DNA of 64,000 bases from Annona cherimola (lineage: Eukaryota > Streptophyta > Magnoliopsida > Magnoliales > Annonaceae): positions 77,890,224 through 77,954,223 of the forward strand of contig CM059971.1 of assembly GCA_030490835.1 (NCBI GenBank). The letters run 5' to 3'. The notes under the pieces are model-generated. The model had not been told where the DNA came from. It ran no database searches and saw only the letters and a program-made list of their open reading frames with translations. How positions within the stretch are numbered: the stretch's first letter is position 1; every line of letters starts with the position of its first letter. The position numbers and the translations under genes are program-made. This document shows positions 1 to 12,174 of this stretch, piece by piece.

Positions 1-3000
1 TAAATAGATATATGTATAGACCTCAAGTTCTAAATTATCTAAAATATCAATAATGTTTATTTATAAATAAATGATTACATTAAATGTTAGATGTATTTGC
101 GCTTATACCTATGTTTTTCGTAAAAATTATATTTATGCTTGGTTTGAAACTTAACGCAAATACGCTAACGAATTTTTAAAAATTTTGCAATTATGCCTAT
201 GACCAGCATTAATCTCTTTTTTTTATAAAAAAAAAAAAGCAGTATGCTTTATGATAAATCCAAATCATCCATTAACTTCATTAATGAAAATTTAATTATT
301 ATATTAAAAATCAATTTGATTTGATACATTGGTGGGCTATAATTAAATATATTATAATATATATTTATTAGAGCCCACTAAGTTATTCAATTAAGGTATT
401 TTTTTAGTATATTAATTAAATTTACAAAATGAATATAAAGGATGGTTTGGATTTACTAAAAATCATTTTGGTTTTGTAAAAAATCTAGAGATTAACATTT
501 GTTATAATCATAACTACAAATAATTTAAACTTTCTTAAGCATATCTGCAATAAGTTTCAAATGATAAGCATAAAGAAAATTGTATAAAAAAACGGTAGGC
601 ATGAAAACAAATATCTCTAAATATTATTACATTGCAGTAAATAGTAAGTAGTTTTGAGCTTTTTTAATGATTTACACAAGAATATATTATGAGGCTAAGT
701 CATATAATTTTTTGAGGTTTTAATTGTATGATGGATGTAGGGTACATTTGCAGCTAACTGTATCCTAGCCTTTCCCTATTTTGATCTTCTTAACTTTTGT
801 TGCATGTACAAATTATAAATATCTCAAGTCTGCATGTTCACGAGGGTCAAAGAAGTGAATACAAGGCTTGTATCAACTACCTAGTAAATTATTGATATGT
901 ATATTTAACAAAATTTTCATTCAAATGATTTTTTTAATAAGTTGATTTAATCTAATTTATTTATCGTACCAAGCAAAACTTATTTTAATTTGAGACAACG
1001 TTGACAGCAAAATTCTTCTGGATTATCTACTTTCTATGGCCTTTGTGGCCTGTTTAAAATTTTAACAGAGACAAGTTTTTGAATCTTAACAAAGTGGAAT
1101 TAAATTGGCCTGTATATAATTATGGAGCCAATGGACCATTAATAAGAAAATTTCGGAAGTAAAACTCCCATCGAATCACCTCCCGATGTTTATATCTGGA
1201 GTATTTTAGATAAACTTTTAAATGTGTTCAACTTAAGAAAAAAAAAATTTGAGAAGTACATCTTGTTAACAAATCACCTGTCCATCTATTGAGGTTTAGA
1301 AGAGCATTGCCTTGCATCTTACCTACTGCAGAGGGAGAAAGTGAGTTAGTCAATTATTCAAAGACAATGTTAATGCTGAGAAGTCCCACTTCAGTCATGT
1401 CCAATAGCCTGGAAATTTGAGCAGAATAAGTTTGACATTTTTTTCTTCAGAAATAAGGAATGCTGTTCTCATCCATTCTCGGCATGAAGAGTTCTCCTTC
1501 ATATTTCAAATAAATGCCACGCGACCACACTATCGATATGGTGACACTGCACTAGCATCCATAAATAGGAATATCGATTGGTGGCAGCAAGTATTTCACA
1601 CTTTCAAGCGGTGTTGTCGTGTGCATCTTGATAAGAGGTTGATATGGCAGTCCTTGTCAAGGACAAAGCTACGGGCGCGGATTAGGTGCTCCAAGCTATT
1701 TACCACGTCTCTATGAAATATGAATAGCATGCTCTTGGCAAAATCCATGATAGACAGATATGGAAACCGTCAACCATATCCAGTTTAAAAACATCTACGA
1801 TGTAGGGTGCAATTGGGCTGACTTAACCAATCTGCACATTAAACATCACAAGCCAAAATTTCAATTTTCAAGTGGGTTGGAATCCCATTTATGAATAACA
1901 CGGGGCTGGGTTGAATTGAAACTGCAGCCAGATTTAGATATTGAGTTGAATTAGATTAATCTGGATGCGATAATAAATTGAGATTGACGTAGTTCCATTC
2001 TCCATTCTTTTCTTTTCTTTTTTTAATAAAGAATCCAACTCTGAAATATAATATTCCCTTCTTTCTTTCTTTCTTTCTTTTGAAAGTCAATGTTAATTAC
2101 TCTAGGCTCTCCCTTGAGAACATTGTCCTTGCCTATTTTAATTAATATTAACATTTCAAAAGTTATTGTCTATAATTGTAATTATTACAGTTAATTAATA
2201 GAGTAAATATGCCAGGCAAGAATATGAGAGATATTAATCTGTTGAAGATGGAAAATGTCAAGTATCGGACCTGGAATGCAAGAAAGTTGAATAAACGAGG
2301 AGACACAAGGATTTATTTGGAAGAGGAAGTCTCAGAAGATTCGAGGCCATTCAAAAAGCCACCGGAGAAAGGATAACCGCAATGCTCAAAGACGAGTATA
2401 CACTGGGGGTCTCGAAGGAGGCAAATGCATAATCTCAAACACTAATGAGATAGCAATACAAAAGGAAGTTGGCTTGAAGCGTTGTTCATTTTCATTGGGT
2501 GCCTTAGATCTACAGTCTTCCTTTCAGCCCTCTCGTGGACTCTGTGAACAAGGTAACTATATATTATCGTTGGATCTGATTTAGTACAAGCTTCTAGGCA
2601 GTTTTTCAGCAATACCAGATGGTTTTAGTTGGGATGGTTGATGGCGTAAGAAGGTGGATTTGCCATACTGCTGGACGGCTAGCTAGTGTGCGGGATTAAT
2701 GTCCAAGCAGCCTTCTAATGTGGCTAGTATAGTTACGCACACTTGTTATACCTTCTCTGTTTCGTGGATCCGCAACTCGTTATAGGAGGAGACATGCGCT
2801 AGCTGCACTATTTCGGTGAAGAAGAAGGCCCTGAAGAGCACAAGAGGGATCAAGACCTAGCAAGTCGTTCTAGATGATTTCATGCCAGACCCTCTCGATC
2901 GAGGCTTAGGCCCCAGGGAGGGAACGACAGAACCTATAGCAATCCGAATGGTTAATATAAAAATAAATTGGTTTTATATCCAACCAAAATCTCTTAAAGT

Positions 3001-3394
3001 TAGAATTCAGCTAATGTAACCCAATTCTAATTCTGGTTAGAAATTTTATTAATAAACTTAAGTTTAAGATCGTTTGCAATTTGGATGAGAGGAGGATGAA
3101 GAGGAATTTTCTTTTTTTAAAAATAGTTTTCTCATTCCCACAAAATAATATATAACTTATTTTTTCATTTTTTATACAGCTTTTTCAATTATAATACAAT
3201 TTTTTTTATTCCCAGAATACAACGCTTTTTCCATCCCGCGTACTTATCCCATCCAACTAAGTTGTAGATACTGCAACAAAATAAGTCATTGCAAATGATA
3301 CTTATTGATTGTCACCAAGCAAAAATCATCTCCATTAATCACAATTTGCAACCAAATAATGTGTTGTTGTTATCTACTATTTGCAACCATTCTC
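1..3394. other. AT-rich intergenic stretch, no gene recognised
   Basis: I see no coding region with recognisable domains here. The sequence is strongly AT-rich, with many A and T runs. The only open frame of note (1417-1716, plus) has no recognisable motif and is probably chance. A CTTT microsatellite lies at 2058-2081. A more GC-balanced patch at about 2200-2945 is unlike its surroundings and may be a remnant of an old retroelement (see findings), but nothing in it is intact. Confidence 0.5.
2058..2081. repeat. (CTTT)n microsatellite
   Basis: About six tandem CTTT units can be read directly, within a longer pyrimidine-rich patch starting near 2000. Confidence 0.9.
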
Positions 3395-3815
3395 TAATTT
3401 CATTTTAATATTTCGATGCTAATAAAAATTTTACTTTATTTATTATATTTAATATCATTTATATTTTATGAAAACTCCTTCATTTGTATAGTATCAATAT
3501 GTAATGATTTAATGCTAAATAGTAATTCTAAAGTTATATTTTTAACATCTACACTATCTAAAATATAATTATTATGTTGATAAATAATTTTATGAAATAT
3601 TTATTATTACATTATAACTCATAGTAAATTAATCTAAGTATTTTTATGATTTATATATAAATATATAATTTTTAAAGATGTAGCCTATGCATATATTTGA
3701 TTTAAATGAAACTTGGTCTTGCAAATAAATAAATGATGTTATCCACACCGGATAGAAATAAATTTTCATTAAGTATCAAAATATTTAAAATAAAAGATGT
3801 TATATGTAACTGCTG
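3395..3815. repeat. AT-rich long-TIR MITE, copy 1
   Basis: This is a member of a repeat family found many times in the window. It shows the family landmarks in order: a segment like TTATTATATTTAATATCATT, a centre with TTTTTAACATCTA and AAATATAATTATTA, and a right half with GATTTAAATGAAACTTGGTC and AAATGATGTTA. The right half is an imperfect reverse complement of the left half, as in a miniature inverted-repeat element. No coding capacity is seen. The ends are approximate because the copy is diverged. Confidence 0.6.
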
Positions 3816-3944
3816 AGGATTGATTTTTTTTTTAAAAAAAAAAAAAACTTCATTTCCACAGATTCCTTGTGTTATTTTTAGTCATATTTGGTGCGATTAA
3901 GTTACAGAGAAGTGGTTACATTTGACTGATGTTTCCAAAAAATC

Positions 3945-4375
3945 GATGTTTGATGAAATTTTTTTACTTATTGTATTTAACATTATTTAGTTAGTTAGAA
4001 GATCCGGTTTCATCTAAATTAAATGCGTATAGGCTATATTTGTTGAAATATGTAATATGTCTAAATTATAAAAAATACTTAAATCTATTTATATATTAAA
4101 ATATGATAATATATTATAGAATCATTTATGTAGATAGTAATTATATTTTAGGTGGTTTAGATGTTAAAGATATAATTTTAAAATTAATATTTAGCATTAA
4201 ATCATTTTGTTACGTTGATTTTATACAGTCGTAGATGTAAGTCAAATATAATGATATTAAAAAATAAAAGAGTTTTTTTAGTAATATAAATAATGTTAAA
4301 TATAATAATTTTTATCAACTATCAAGATATTAAAAATAAAATAAGGTATATAAAAAAAAAGTTTCATAGAAATAA
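3945..4375. repeat. AT-rich long-TIR MITE, copy 2
   Basis: This has the same family landmarks as copy 1 but in the opposite orientation: GGTTTCATCTAAATTAAAT, then GTGGTTTAGATGTTAAAGAT, CATTAAATCATTTTGTTACG and finally AATAATGTTAAATATAAT near the right end. It lies about 130 bp from copy 1, so the two form a diverged head-to-head pair. Confidence 0.6.
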
Positions 4376-5136
4376 CAACCTTTTTATTCGTTGGTGTGAA
4401 TATATGATATCTAAGCCGATTTGTACTCCTACGCTAGCATTTATACTACTAGGACCTAGGAGTTAAAAAATATATATTTCAGGCAATATGTCATGGGTGG
4501 CTGACATCTTCCATCTTTGGTACCGTGGACTGCCATCTTTATTCCTTTCCACTTGGGTCGATTTGTTTGCTCTAAAATATTAAATTCCGTTAGTGGGGAA
4601 TAATCCAATGCACTACTGATTAGTAGATTTCTTTGTTGCACGCGCATGGACCGTAAACGCTTGGACAGCATGATGAACTGATCCGGCTGTCCACCATACC
4701 CGAACGCACATGTTTAATTTCTTGCACTAGATATATGAAGAAATTTGCATTTGTAACTAGAATTATACATATGTGATGCTAAAGCAAAAGGCGGTTGGAA
4801 CTTTTCCTTTTCTTCAATCTATTCTTACCTTTAATAATTCTATTTTTTAATTTCATCAAAAAATAATTCTATCTTTTTAATTTCACCAAAAACTTACTTC
4901 GTTTGAAAATCATTAAAATAAAGATGTAGGAAAGTTTGCTGTGCTTTTGGGCCTCTTTTTGCACTTCTTCCAAAAACCGATTAACATTTTAGCTGGTTTC
5001 GTTTATTTATAAGTTACATTTTAAATACTATTTTCTATCTTTTCATAAAAAAGCTTTCAGTATTCTTTATTTATTTTATTATGGATTGTTATCTTTTATC
5101 ATGTCATATCGTTTTTTTTCTTTTTTCCATTTTTTG

Positions 5137-5153
5137 TATATATATATATATAT
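5137..5153. repeat. (TA)n microsatellite
   Basis: An uninterrupted alternating TA tract of about 17 bp is read directly from the sequence. Confidence 0.9.
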
Positions 5154-5859
5154 AAGCAGACCATCTTACTTAATTTGCATCTTTAGGCTCTCAGGATGAG
5201 TTTATGGAAATGCGCGACCTTAATCATCTGGTTCAGGGTAGTGGAATGGAATACGTATGACGATGGGACGTGGGGATTGGATGAAAAGATGTTATTATGT
5301 ATTAGGATGGAGGAAATCATATTTGGAATGCAAAATAATACCCTTGAAAATTGAAAAAGTAAGAACGTTATATATTAGTTAGAAATGATATGGGATGAGA
5401 GATGTGATAAAAAAAAATTACTATTGCGTGTTGAGAACGAAAAATTACATTAGAATGGAGAAAAAATTATATGAAAAATAACAAAAAATATGTTATTGTT
5501 TTTTGAAAAATAAAATATTTCATATTTCATTCTCAATATTGCATCCATATTTTATCTCATTTGTGAATAAATATATTGAAAATAAAATTAATTAAAAATA
5601 GAAAATCTCATCGCATCTTTTATCTCATTTCTTTCCCATACACTCACCTGTAACAGGCAGTTTTTTTTTTACCGTGGTTTTAAAAACTCGTGTTGAACAG
5701 AGAATCCCACCTATCTTGTTCATATACTATGGAAGTGGGAGGAATGAAAAAGATCAACTTAGAAGTGGATGGGACTGGCAGACCATGTGGTTTTCCTGCT
5801 TTAGCCTACGAAATGAATAACACTTCCTCGTTTTCTTGCTTATTATTTATATTCTTTAA

Positions 5860-5990
5860 CTGTAGGACACTGGCCAGCAAGCTTTGGTGTAACAAGCTCA
5901 TCTGGGTTCAAATCTCCCCTTTCATAAGACGTTTTACATGTGTACCTCTGAAAAAGTTTTTATAGATTTGCTCCTAATATAGAGGTATTT
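5860..5990 (+). mobile_element. Candidate tRNA-derived SINE
   Basis: A sequence at 5905-5915 (GGTTCAAATCT) closely matches the RNA polymerase III B box. About 40 bp upstream, 5863-5875 (TAGGACACTGGCC) loosely fits an A box. The spacing is as in tRNA-derived SINE heads. An A-rich segment ends the unit near 5996. There is no cloverleaf that would support a functional tRNA. Boundaries are a guess and no target duplication was identified. Confidence 0.35.
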
Positions 5991-6738
5991 AGAGAAAAAA
6001 TTTCCTCCCCTACAAGAGTTGTGAATGTATTAGATTATAATATGAAAGTTGTTATGTTATATAAATACCACATAAAAAAAACTGTAAGACGCTGATTTAT
6101 TTCAGGCATGTGGACTGTCCATTTAAACACTTTTGAAGTTTGATGTATCACCTATCCCACCCCAACTACGCTGATTAGTCGGTTCGGTGAAAGCAAAAAA
6201 TGTACACCCCTTCGCACTTTGATTTAATTTGATATCTTAATGTGACTACTTTATTTATTATTATTATCTCTACATTTGAATTTTTCTTTACATCCTTCCA
6301 TACAATTATCTTAACTTTATTCTCTTTTTTTATTATTATTACTCACTGTATCACATAATTCTCTTACTATTTTAAAATTATTTTCATTTTTGCTTTCCTA
6401 CTTTTAATTTTAAAACTTCTTAAAACAGGCCCTTATTGATCAAATTATTTAAAGCACCTTGAAGTAGTATTTTTTTTTTCAAAATAATAACTACTCTAAT
6501 AAATGAGTTTTAAATGTATGCTCTTTTGTTTATATCTCCCGTTGTCGAAGAGGAAATAAAGGAAAAGTATGCAAGGTATGATTTAAAAAAAAAATTACAA
6601 TTAATAAAGGATAAGGATTGAGCATATAAATAAATAATGATGCAAAAATAAAAATTTTATGGTTGTCATTATTGTATAAAATAAATTCGAATAAGATATC
6701 TAGTGAAATTTTAGGCGTCTATTGAATTAGAAAAGGCA

Positions 6739-6769
<31 letters not shown>

Positions 6770-7124
6770 GGAAATGGGGCGATGGAAAGTTGAAGACAAG
6801 GTGGGAAGCGAAAGGAAAGAGACGGCAGGAATTCGAGTGTGTCGTGGAAATAGATGGAATGATGGATTTCCTTTTTAGTCGTCCAAATCTGGTTGATTTT
6901 CTCAACCTTATCTTTGGGCGGATTCTCTCCACATCAGCCTCCCATATCTGGCAGGGACAGCGACTGGTGGCGATTGATTTCGATACTGAAATTTGGACGG
7001 ATGAAAGTGAATCTATCCGACTACAGTGGATGCCCATTTGAGTGGGGCCAACAGTTATCAATTTCCAAAGATTCCTGATCTGCTAACCAGCCTCTATCTA
7101 TCGAGTGATATTCAAGTGCTGCAC

Positions 7125-7310
7125 AATAGGGCTCACCATCCATCACACTTATTGTATTTATAATTATTTACTTTAATAGCATATCAATTTTCATCCAAAT
7201 TAAATATGTGTATTGACCTCATCTTATATAGATAAATAATTATATAATATATTATTATATATCAATACACATGAAGCTCATTTTATAGTGGACTGTACAT
7301 AAAGAATTAT
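7125..7310. repeat. Deleted copy of the long-TIR MITE family (second type)
   Basis: It matches the second type of AT-rich element seen at 8145-8405 and 11845-12150: CACTTATTGTATTTATAATT, then AGCATATCAATTTTCATCC and AAATATGTGTATTGACCTCA. The centre is largely missing and the right end (AAGCTCATTTTATAGTGGA) follows directly, as expected for an internally deleted copy. Confidence 0.5.
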
Positions 7311-7317
7311 TATATAG

Positions 7318-7593
7318 GTGTGTTTGTTTAGGGTAAAAAAGTGTCAACTAAAACTTTTCAATCTAAAACTTTTCACTCTCCATAATTACTCTATTTTTTT
7401 ATATTTTTCTATACAAACTACCTACTTTTCAGTTATTTCTGCACAACTACCCATACAACTAACCTATCTATTTTAACTTTATTCTCTTTACTCCTCATCA
7501 TTACTCCTATTATATCACATCACTTTCTATTGATTTGACAACTTTTACTCAAAAAAATTTTCATCAAAAGTTTTATCTCCAACCAAACACACA
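7318..7593. repeat. MITE with GTGTGTTTGG-type terminal inverted repeats, copy A
   Basis: The left end reads GGTGTGTTTGTTTAGGG and the right end, reverse-complemented, reads GTGTGTTTGGTTGGAGA. The body contains AAAACTTTTCAATCTAAAAC and other T-rich text shared almost word for word with the copy at 28953-29234. It is about 276 bp and non-coding. I could not find a convincing target duplication, so the superfamily is left open. Confidence 0.6.
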
Positions 7594-7629
7594 GAGAGAA
7601 GTTATCTAGTGCAAATGGACTACACCATA

Positions 7630-8060
7630 ATTACAATGCAATTCACTGCAAGGTAAGCCCAATATGCATTATAATGTTATGATATTTTATATAATTATTT
7701 ATCTATATAAAAATCATACTTTAGATGGTTTAGGTGTTCAAAATATTACTTTAAAATTGATATTTACATTAAACTATTTTATTATGTTAACTTTGTACCA
7801 TTTTAAGATGAGGCCTATATACATGTTTGATTTAAATAAAAATTGGTATACTAATAAAATGACATAAGATCAAATTTTGTATATATATGGGCTTCGTTTT
7901 TATATAATATGGTTACATATAAGCAATTTTGTGTAATCCCTCTATTGTTAAGATGTTGATGATTAATGCGAAATTCAATCTATTTATTGTATTTAATATT
8001 AGTTTTTTAGCTAGGGGAGTAAGTTTAGTCAAAATCAAATATATGCAAGGACTCAAAAAC
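7630..8060. repeat. Composite of two partial long-TIR MITE copies
   Basis: The first part (about 7630-7870) has the family centre and one half, including TTTAGATGGTTTAGGTGTTC and GAGGCCTATATACATGTTTG. The second part (about 7900-8060) has the start of the other type: ATGGTTACATATAAGCAATT, CCCTCTATTGTTAAGATG and ATTAATGCGAAATTCAATC. The open frame at 7664-7867 lies entirely inside the repeat and is not a gene. Confidence 0.5.
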
Positions 8061-8144
8061 ATAAATATTCATGAGCAATTATAAAGTTTTGATCCAATGC
8101 AGATAACTCTACCTTAAGTTATATTGCAGCTAGTTCAAAATAAA

Positions 8145-8405
8145 CTCCATATTATCATAAAATTAGAATATACTCTACCTATTATATTTAGAATTATTAT
8201 TTTATTAGCATGTCAATTTTCATTCAAATTGGATACATATATTTTCCCCATTTGGAAAGAGTATAAAATCGATGTGATAAAATAGTTCGGTGTAAATAAT
8301 AATTTTTAAATTATTTTTCAATACAAAAACCATCTTAAGATATAATTTATATATGGATAAATGGTTATAATGAATGTAAGGCTCATTTTGAGCTAACTGC
8401 ATTAT
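8145..8405. repeat. Long-TIR MITE, second type
   Basis: It contains the second-type landmarks: TACCTATTATATTTAGAATT, TAGCATGTCAATTTTCATTC, then AAACCATCTTAAGATATAAT and GGCTCATTTTGAGCTAACTG at the right end. The antisense 60-codon frame inside it is a shadow. Confidence 0.5.
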
Positions 8406-8804
8406 AACTTAAGATTTAGTTAGGCACATCAGATATATATGACCTTACTTTTATATAACCATATTACATAAAAATGAGTGATTCTATTAATCGAGGCTAA
8501 GCAAATGCACTACTTAGTCTACATCGAAAAATTCATTTATAATAACTTCTTTTGTTTTTTCTTTGTAAACTTGTTTATCTAAGTGAATTTAATATATAAA
8601 TCAAGTTTTACTTTTTTATGTGTATTTTAAATACATATATACTCATAGATGTTTAAAACTCTCAAAAATATATATACACATATCAAAAAATTATAAATTT
8701 TGATTTATATGTTAAATGCACTTACAAAAATAAATGTATGAAGAAAAAGCAAAAAAATATCGTAAACGAATTTTTTTATGTGGGCTAAGCGGGACATTTG
8801 ATCA

Positions 8805-9111
8805 TTCCTCTTACATAAAAGCGACTTCATATAACCCTTATATTTTTAAGAGGTTGATGATTAATGCAAAATTTATTCATTATATTAACATTATTTGTTT
8901 AACTAGAAGATAAATTTTTATCTAAATCAAAAATGCACAAAAGCTACATTTTCTTAAAAATAAATATATTTATGTATAAATTAGGAAAAATACTTAGATC
9001 TATTTTTACATATATTAGAATATAATAATATTTTACAGAACTATTTATCCACATAGTATTGATATATTAATGGTTTAGATATTGAAAATATTGCTTAAAC
9101 GTTAATGTTTA
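8805..9111. repeat. Long-TIR MITE, left part, interrupted by a solo LTR
   Basis: This is the first-type repeat: ACATAAAAGCGACTTCATAT, AAGAGGTTGATGATTAATGC, TATCTAAATCAAAAATGCAC, AATTAGGAAAAATACTTAGA and ATGGTTTAGATATTG. It stops abruptly at GTTTA (9107-9111). The expected continuation (TTTAGTACTAAATCATTTTA) is found beyond the solo LTR at 10896, so a single element was split by the LTR insertion. Confidence 0.75.
9107..9111. repeat. Target-site duplication, left (GTTTA)
   Basis: Five bases, GTTTA, identical to 10896-10900, flank the solo LTR directly. Confidence 0.8.
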
Positions 9112-10895
9112 TATATCACCCCATTTCTAAATATACTTAATAACTAGTTAATGGGTACTATACAACTTAAAAAAAATTCGACAGCATCTCCCCATAATAT
9201 ACAAGTGGTGGTATGAAATACACGACCTGATATTCATAGACATTTCAATTTCATTTCAACATGTAACATTCAATCCTATATTTATACACTTGTATCTTCA
9301 TATAATAAGGACATTCATATAGAAGAAAAATCATTGAATGTTATCCTTACACAACAAACAACTAAATGATTATATATATGTATCCATGAAGATTATAATC
9401 CAATTCAAAATATCAAATACAATATGTTTATCGAGTAAATCTGTCTCAGTAATCGTCTACGTGCACAAATATCAAAATAGCACAAATGCTAAAAGAACTG
9501 TAATTTAAGATATTGCGTAAATGGTCTCCAAGTCTTGATCTTTAACTTGCCTCATCCCAAGGTTCTCCACCTAGCCTGTGATCTAAAGGCAAAATAACAA
9601 ACCATATAAGTCTAAATAGACTCAGCAAGTAGACAATGGTTAGCACAAAGTGGAAGTAAGTAAAATGATGGATGCATATGTAGTGATCAAGATAACACAT
9701 ATGGGTCTAATACCCACTCCCAAGATCGTATGCATATAACTACGTATAAATAGAATGACACAAACAATCCTCTACTCATGTCTATCAAGGGCCATAAACA
9801 ACCCTATCCTCATGTCAATCAGGGGCCATGAACAACCCTTTTACAACCAACCATTTTAAATAACACATCATACATAACGAACAAGGATAAATGTCACAAA
9901 TCGCACATACGACATCGACCAAGTTTAAATTCAACATATAAATCTGTCACACAAGCATTTTATCAAACACATGATATGTGCGAAATAAGAGAACCTTCAA
10001 TTACTCTCGTTTGAGGCAAATCAATTAACATCACATTTCAACAATATGAAAACTGCTAAGAAATCTTTTATATCATAAAAATCGCACATTCAAAGAAAAT
10101 TTCCCATGAACCTTAACTATTACGAATCCTACGCCCCATACCACGAAGTTGTCAGGCGCTACACATTCCCACCAATCTCACATCACGTTTAACATAAAAT
10201 TTCATCACTAAATCAAGAAGGGGTCATATCTACTTACCTCGATCGTGATTTCTCCCAAAAACAGCGACCCTAAATTTGGATTGCAGAAATTCGAAGCTTC
10301 GGAGCTTCCTGGAATAGAATCTATGACCTTCAAGGCAGTTGGTAGAGTTTTTTTTAAGAGATCTACGGGTAGATCGATTTGAGTGGAAGGGAAAGAAGAA
10401 AAGGAGTAGAGAACGAGAAGAGAAGAAGAAGGAATGATGGATAGTCGGGCGCAAAATGAAAAATGAAGCCCTAGAGCGCGGGCTACTTATGTTAACTGAA
10501 CCCCATCGGGCCAGGCCGGGGCATGGGTCGGGTCTAATCGCAATTAGTAATTTACTTTCTCACTTCTACTACTTAATAATTAAAAATTTCTCTGGGGGCG
10601 TTGCCCCTTTCACCCCCCGCAACCTAACCGGGCAGGTCGAACCCCGTACCTACTCTGCAAAGGGAAAAATAGTCATAGTACTCAATAATGGCACACTAAT
10701 CATACACCTTTAAATTTATACTCAATGTGCTAAGATCATAATACATGCATATATGCACTATATATCCCCTAGATGTCATTTTCATATATGTTATGCATCC
10801 ATTAACATCATAAACTCCTAGTAGCATGTTCATAAGTTACCTCATTAATAGAGAAGAGTTATAATAAAAATAAAATAAAATACCTGGTCCTTACA
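9112..10895 (+). mobile_element. Solo LTR of a Ty3/gypsy-type retrotransposon
   Basis: This 1784-bp block begins TATATCACCCCATTTCT, probably a decayed TG start, and ends CCTGGTCCTTACA, a plausible CA end. It is flanked by the 5-bp duplication GTTTA and lies inside a MITE that continues on both sides. No internal retrotransposon sequence or second LTR is present, so it is best explained as a solo LTR left by recombination between two LTRs. The part at 10230-10720 is more GC-rich and contains short open frames on both strands (10230-10454 minus, 10456-10713 plus) that I treat as non-genic. Lineage is uncertain; length and ends would fit a Tekay/Del-like element. Confidence 0.75.
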
Positions 10896-11090
10896 GTTTA
10901 GTACTAAATCATTTTATAACGTTGATTTTGCATATTTATAAATGAGCCCATATAGCGATACTAAACAAGTGAAATGGTTTTTATTATAGTAAAAATAATA
11001 CTAAATATAATCAATAGAGTGGACTTTCCATCACCTGTCAAAATATTAAAAATAAAAAGGTTACATAAAAGAAGAGTTCCATAAAAGTAG
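10896..11090. repeat. Long-TIR MITE, right part, beyond the solo LTR
   Basis: It begins with the duplicated GTTTA and continues the MITE broken at 9111: ACTAAATCATTTTATAACG, TTGATTTTGCATATTTATAA, AATACTAAATATAATCAATA and AAAAATAAAAAGGTTACATA. The last part is the reverse complement of the element's left end (8805 onward). Confidence 0.75.
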
Positions 11091-11439
11091 AACCCTATAT
11101 ATATGAATTGGATCTAATGCGCCTGAATAAACTTAACTTTAGTGCACTTGGTATACTATAAAATTTATTTTTATTTTTATCTTTAAAAAATCTTTAATAT
11201 ATTGATGTGGGCTAGCACAAAAATGACTTATTTTTTATTTTTAAATTTGAAATAAAATATCTTAAAAATAAAAAATGTAAAACTTATATATAGAACATTC
11301 ATGCTTGGTCCAACATATGAATTTTTAAAAAATCAAAAAAATTAGAAGAATGTTATTTACTCGAGTGCATTAAACTAAGTGCATTCAAGTGCACTAGATT
11401 GGGGCTCATATGTGTATATATATGATGGAGATGATTTAA

Positions 11440-11765
11440 TGTAGCTAATTGTACTATGATTTATGATACAGTTAGCTCAAATGACCTTCTAATAAGCATA
11501 AAATTACAATCTATTTTATGTATTATATTTTATTTGCATAATAATTTTCATCCCCATTGGATATGAACGTCTGCCTCATTTGAATATGGTACAAAATTAA
11601 TATAATAAAATAATTTGATATAAATAATAATTTTAAATCTATTTTTTTCAACATGTAAAATATCTAAAACATAATTTATACATGGATAGATCATAGATGA
11701 TTGTATAAAATTTAATATATTCAAGTTGTAGGACCCATTTTGAATCAAATATATCATAACTATGA
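11440..11765. repeat. Long-TIR MITE, second type
   Basis: The left end (TTATGATACAGTTAGCTCAA) matches the reverse complement of the right end (TTGAATCAAATATATCATAA) imperfectly, giving the inverted-repeat structure. The middle holds GGTACAAAATTAATATAATA and AAATATCTAAAACATAATTT, shared with other copies. The 69-codon antisense frame inside is a shadow. Confidence 0.6.
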
Positions 11766-11844
11766 TACATGTAAATGTACTAGATCATCTATATATATAT
11801 ATATGTATATGTATACATCTCCTATATATATAGAAAAATAGTCA

Positions 11845-12150
11845 TTTGATCATAAAATCAACATCTACCCCACTTATTATATTTAAAATTATTTACTTGA
11901 ATAGCATACTAATTTTTATACAAATCAAATATGTGTATAGGCCTCATTAAAAATGGTACAAAATCAATATAATAAAATAGTTTAACGTAAATATTAACTT
12001 TAAAGTTGTATTTTTAACATCTAAACCATTTAAAGTATATTTTTATATGAATAAATGATTTATAAAGTATTATATCAATGTAATATGTGTGGGCCTATTT
12101 TGTAATAGAATGCACCATAATTATGGTATATACGTACTGCATTTGAATAA
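11845..12150. repeat. Long-TIR MITE, second type
   Basis: Shared text includes CCACTTATTATATTTAAAAT, AAATATGTGTATAGGCCTCA, AATGGTACAAAATCAATATA, ATTTTTAACATCTAAACCAT and a right end with GGGCCTATTTTGTAATAGAA. It is about 300 bp, non-coding, and in the same orientation as the copy at 11440-11765. Confidence 0.6.
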
Positions 12151-12174
12151 TTCTCATATATATACATCCTCTTT

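Larger units (their letters stand above)
4380..7120. other. Intergenic stretch, no gene recognised
   Basis: No gene is supported. The stretch contains a TA dinucleotide tract (5137-5153), a candidate SINE head (5860-5990) and an A-rich tract at 6738-6775. Open frames of 60-116 codons on both strands at 6711-7078 overlap one another, show no motif, and lie on a slightly more GC-rich patch; I do not call them genes. Confidence 0.5.
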
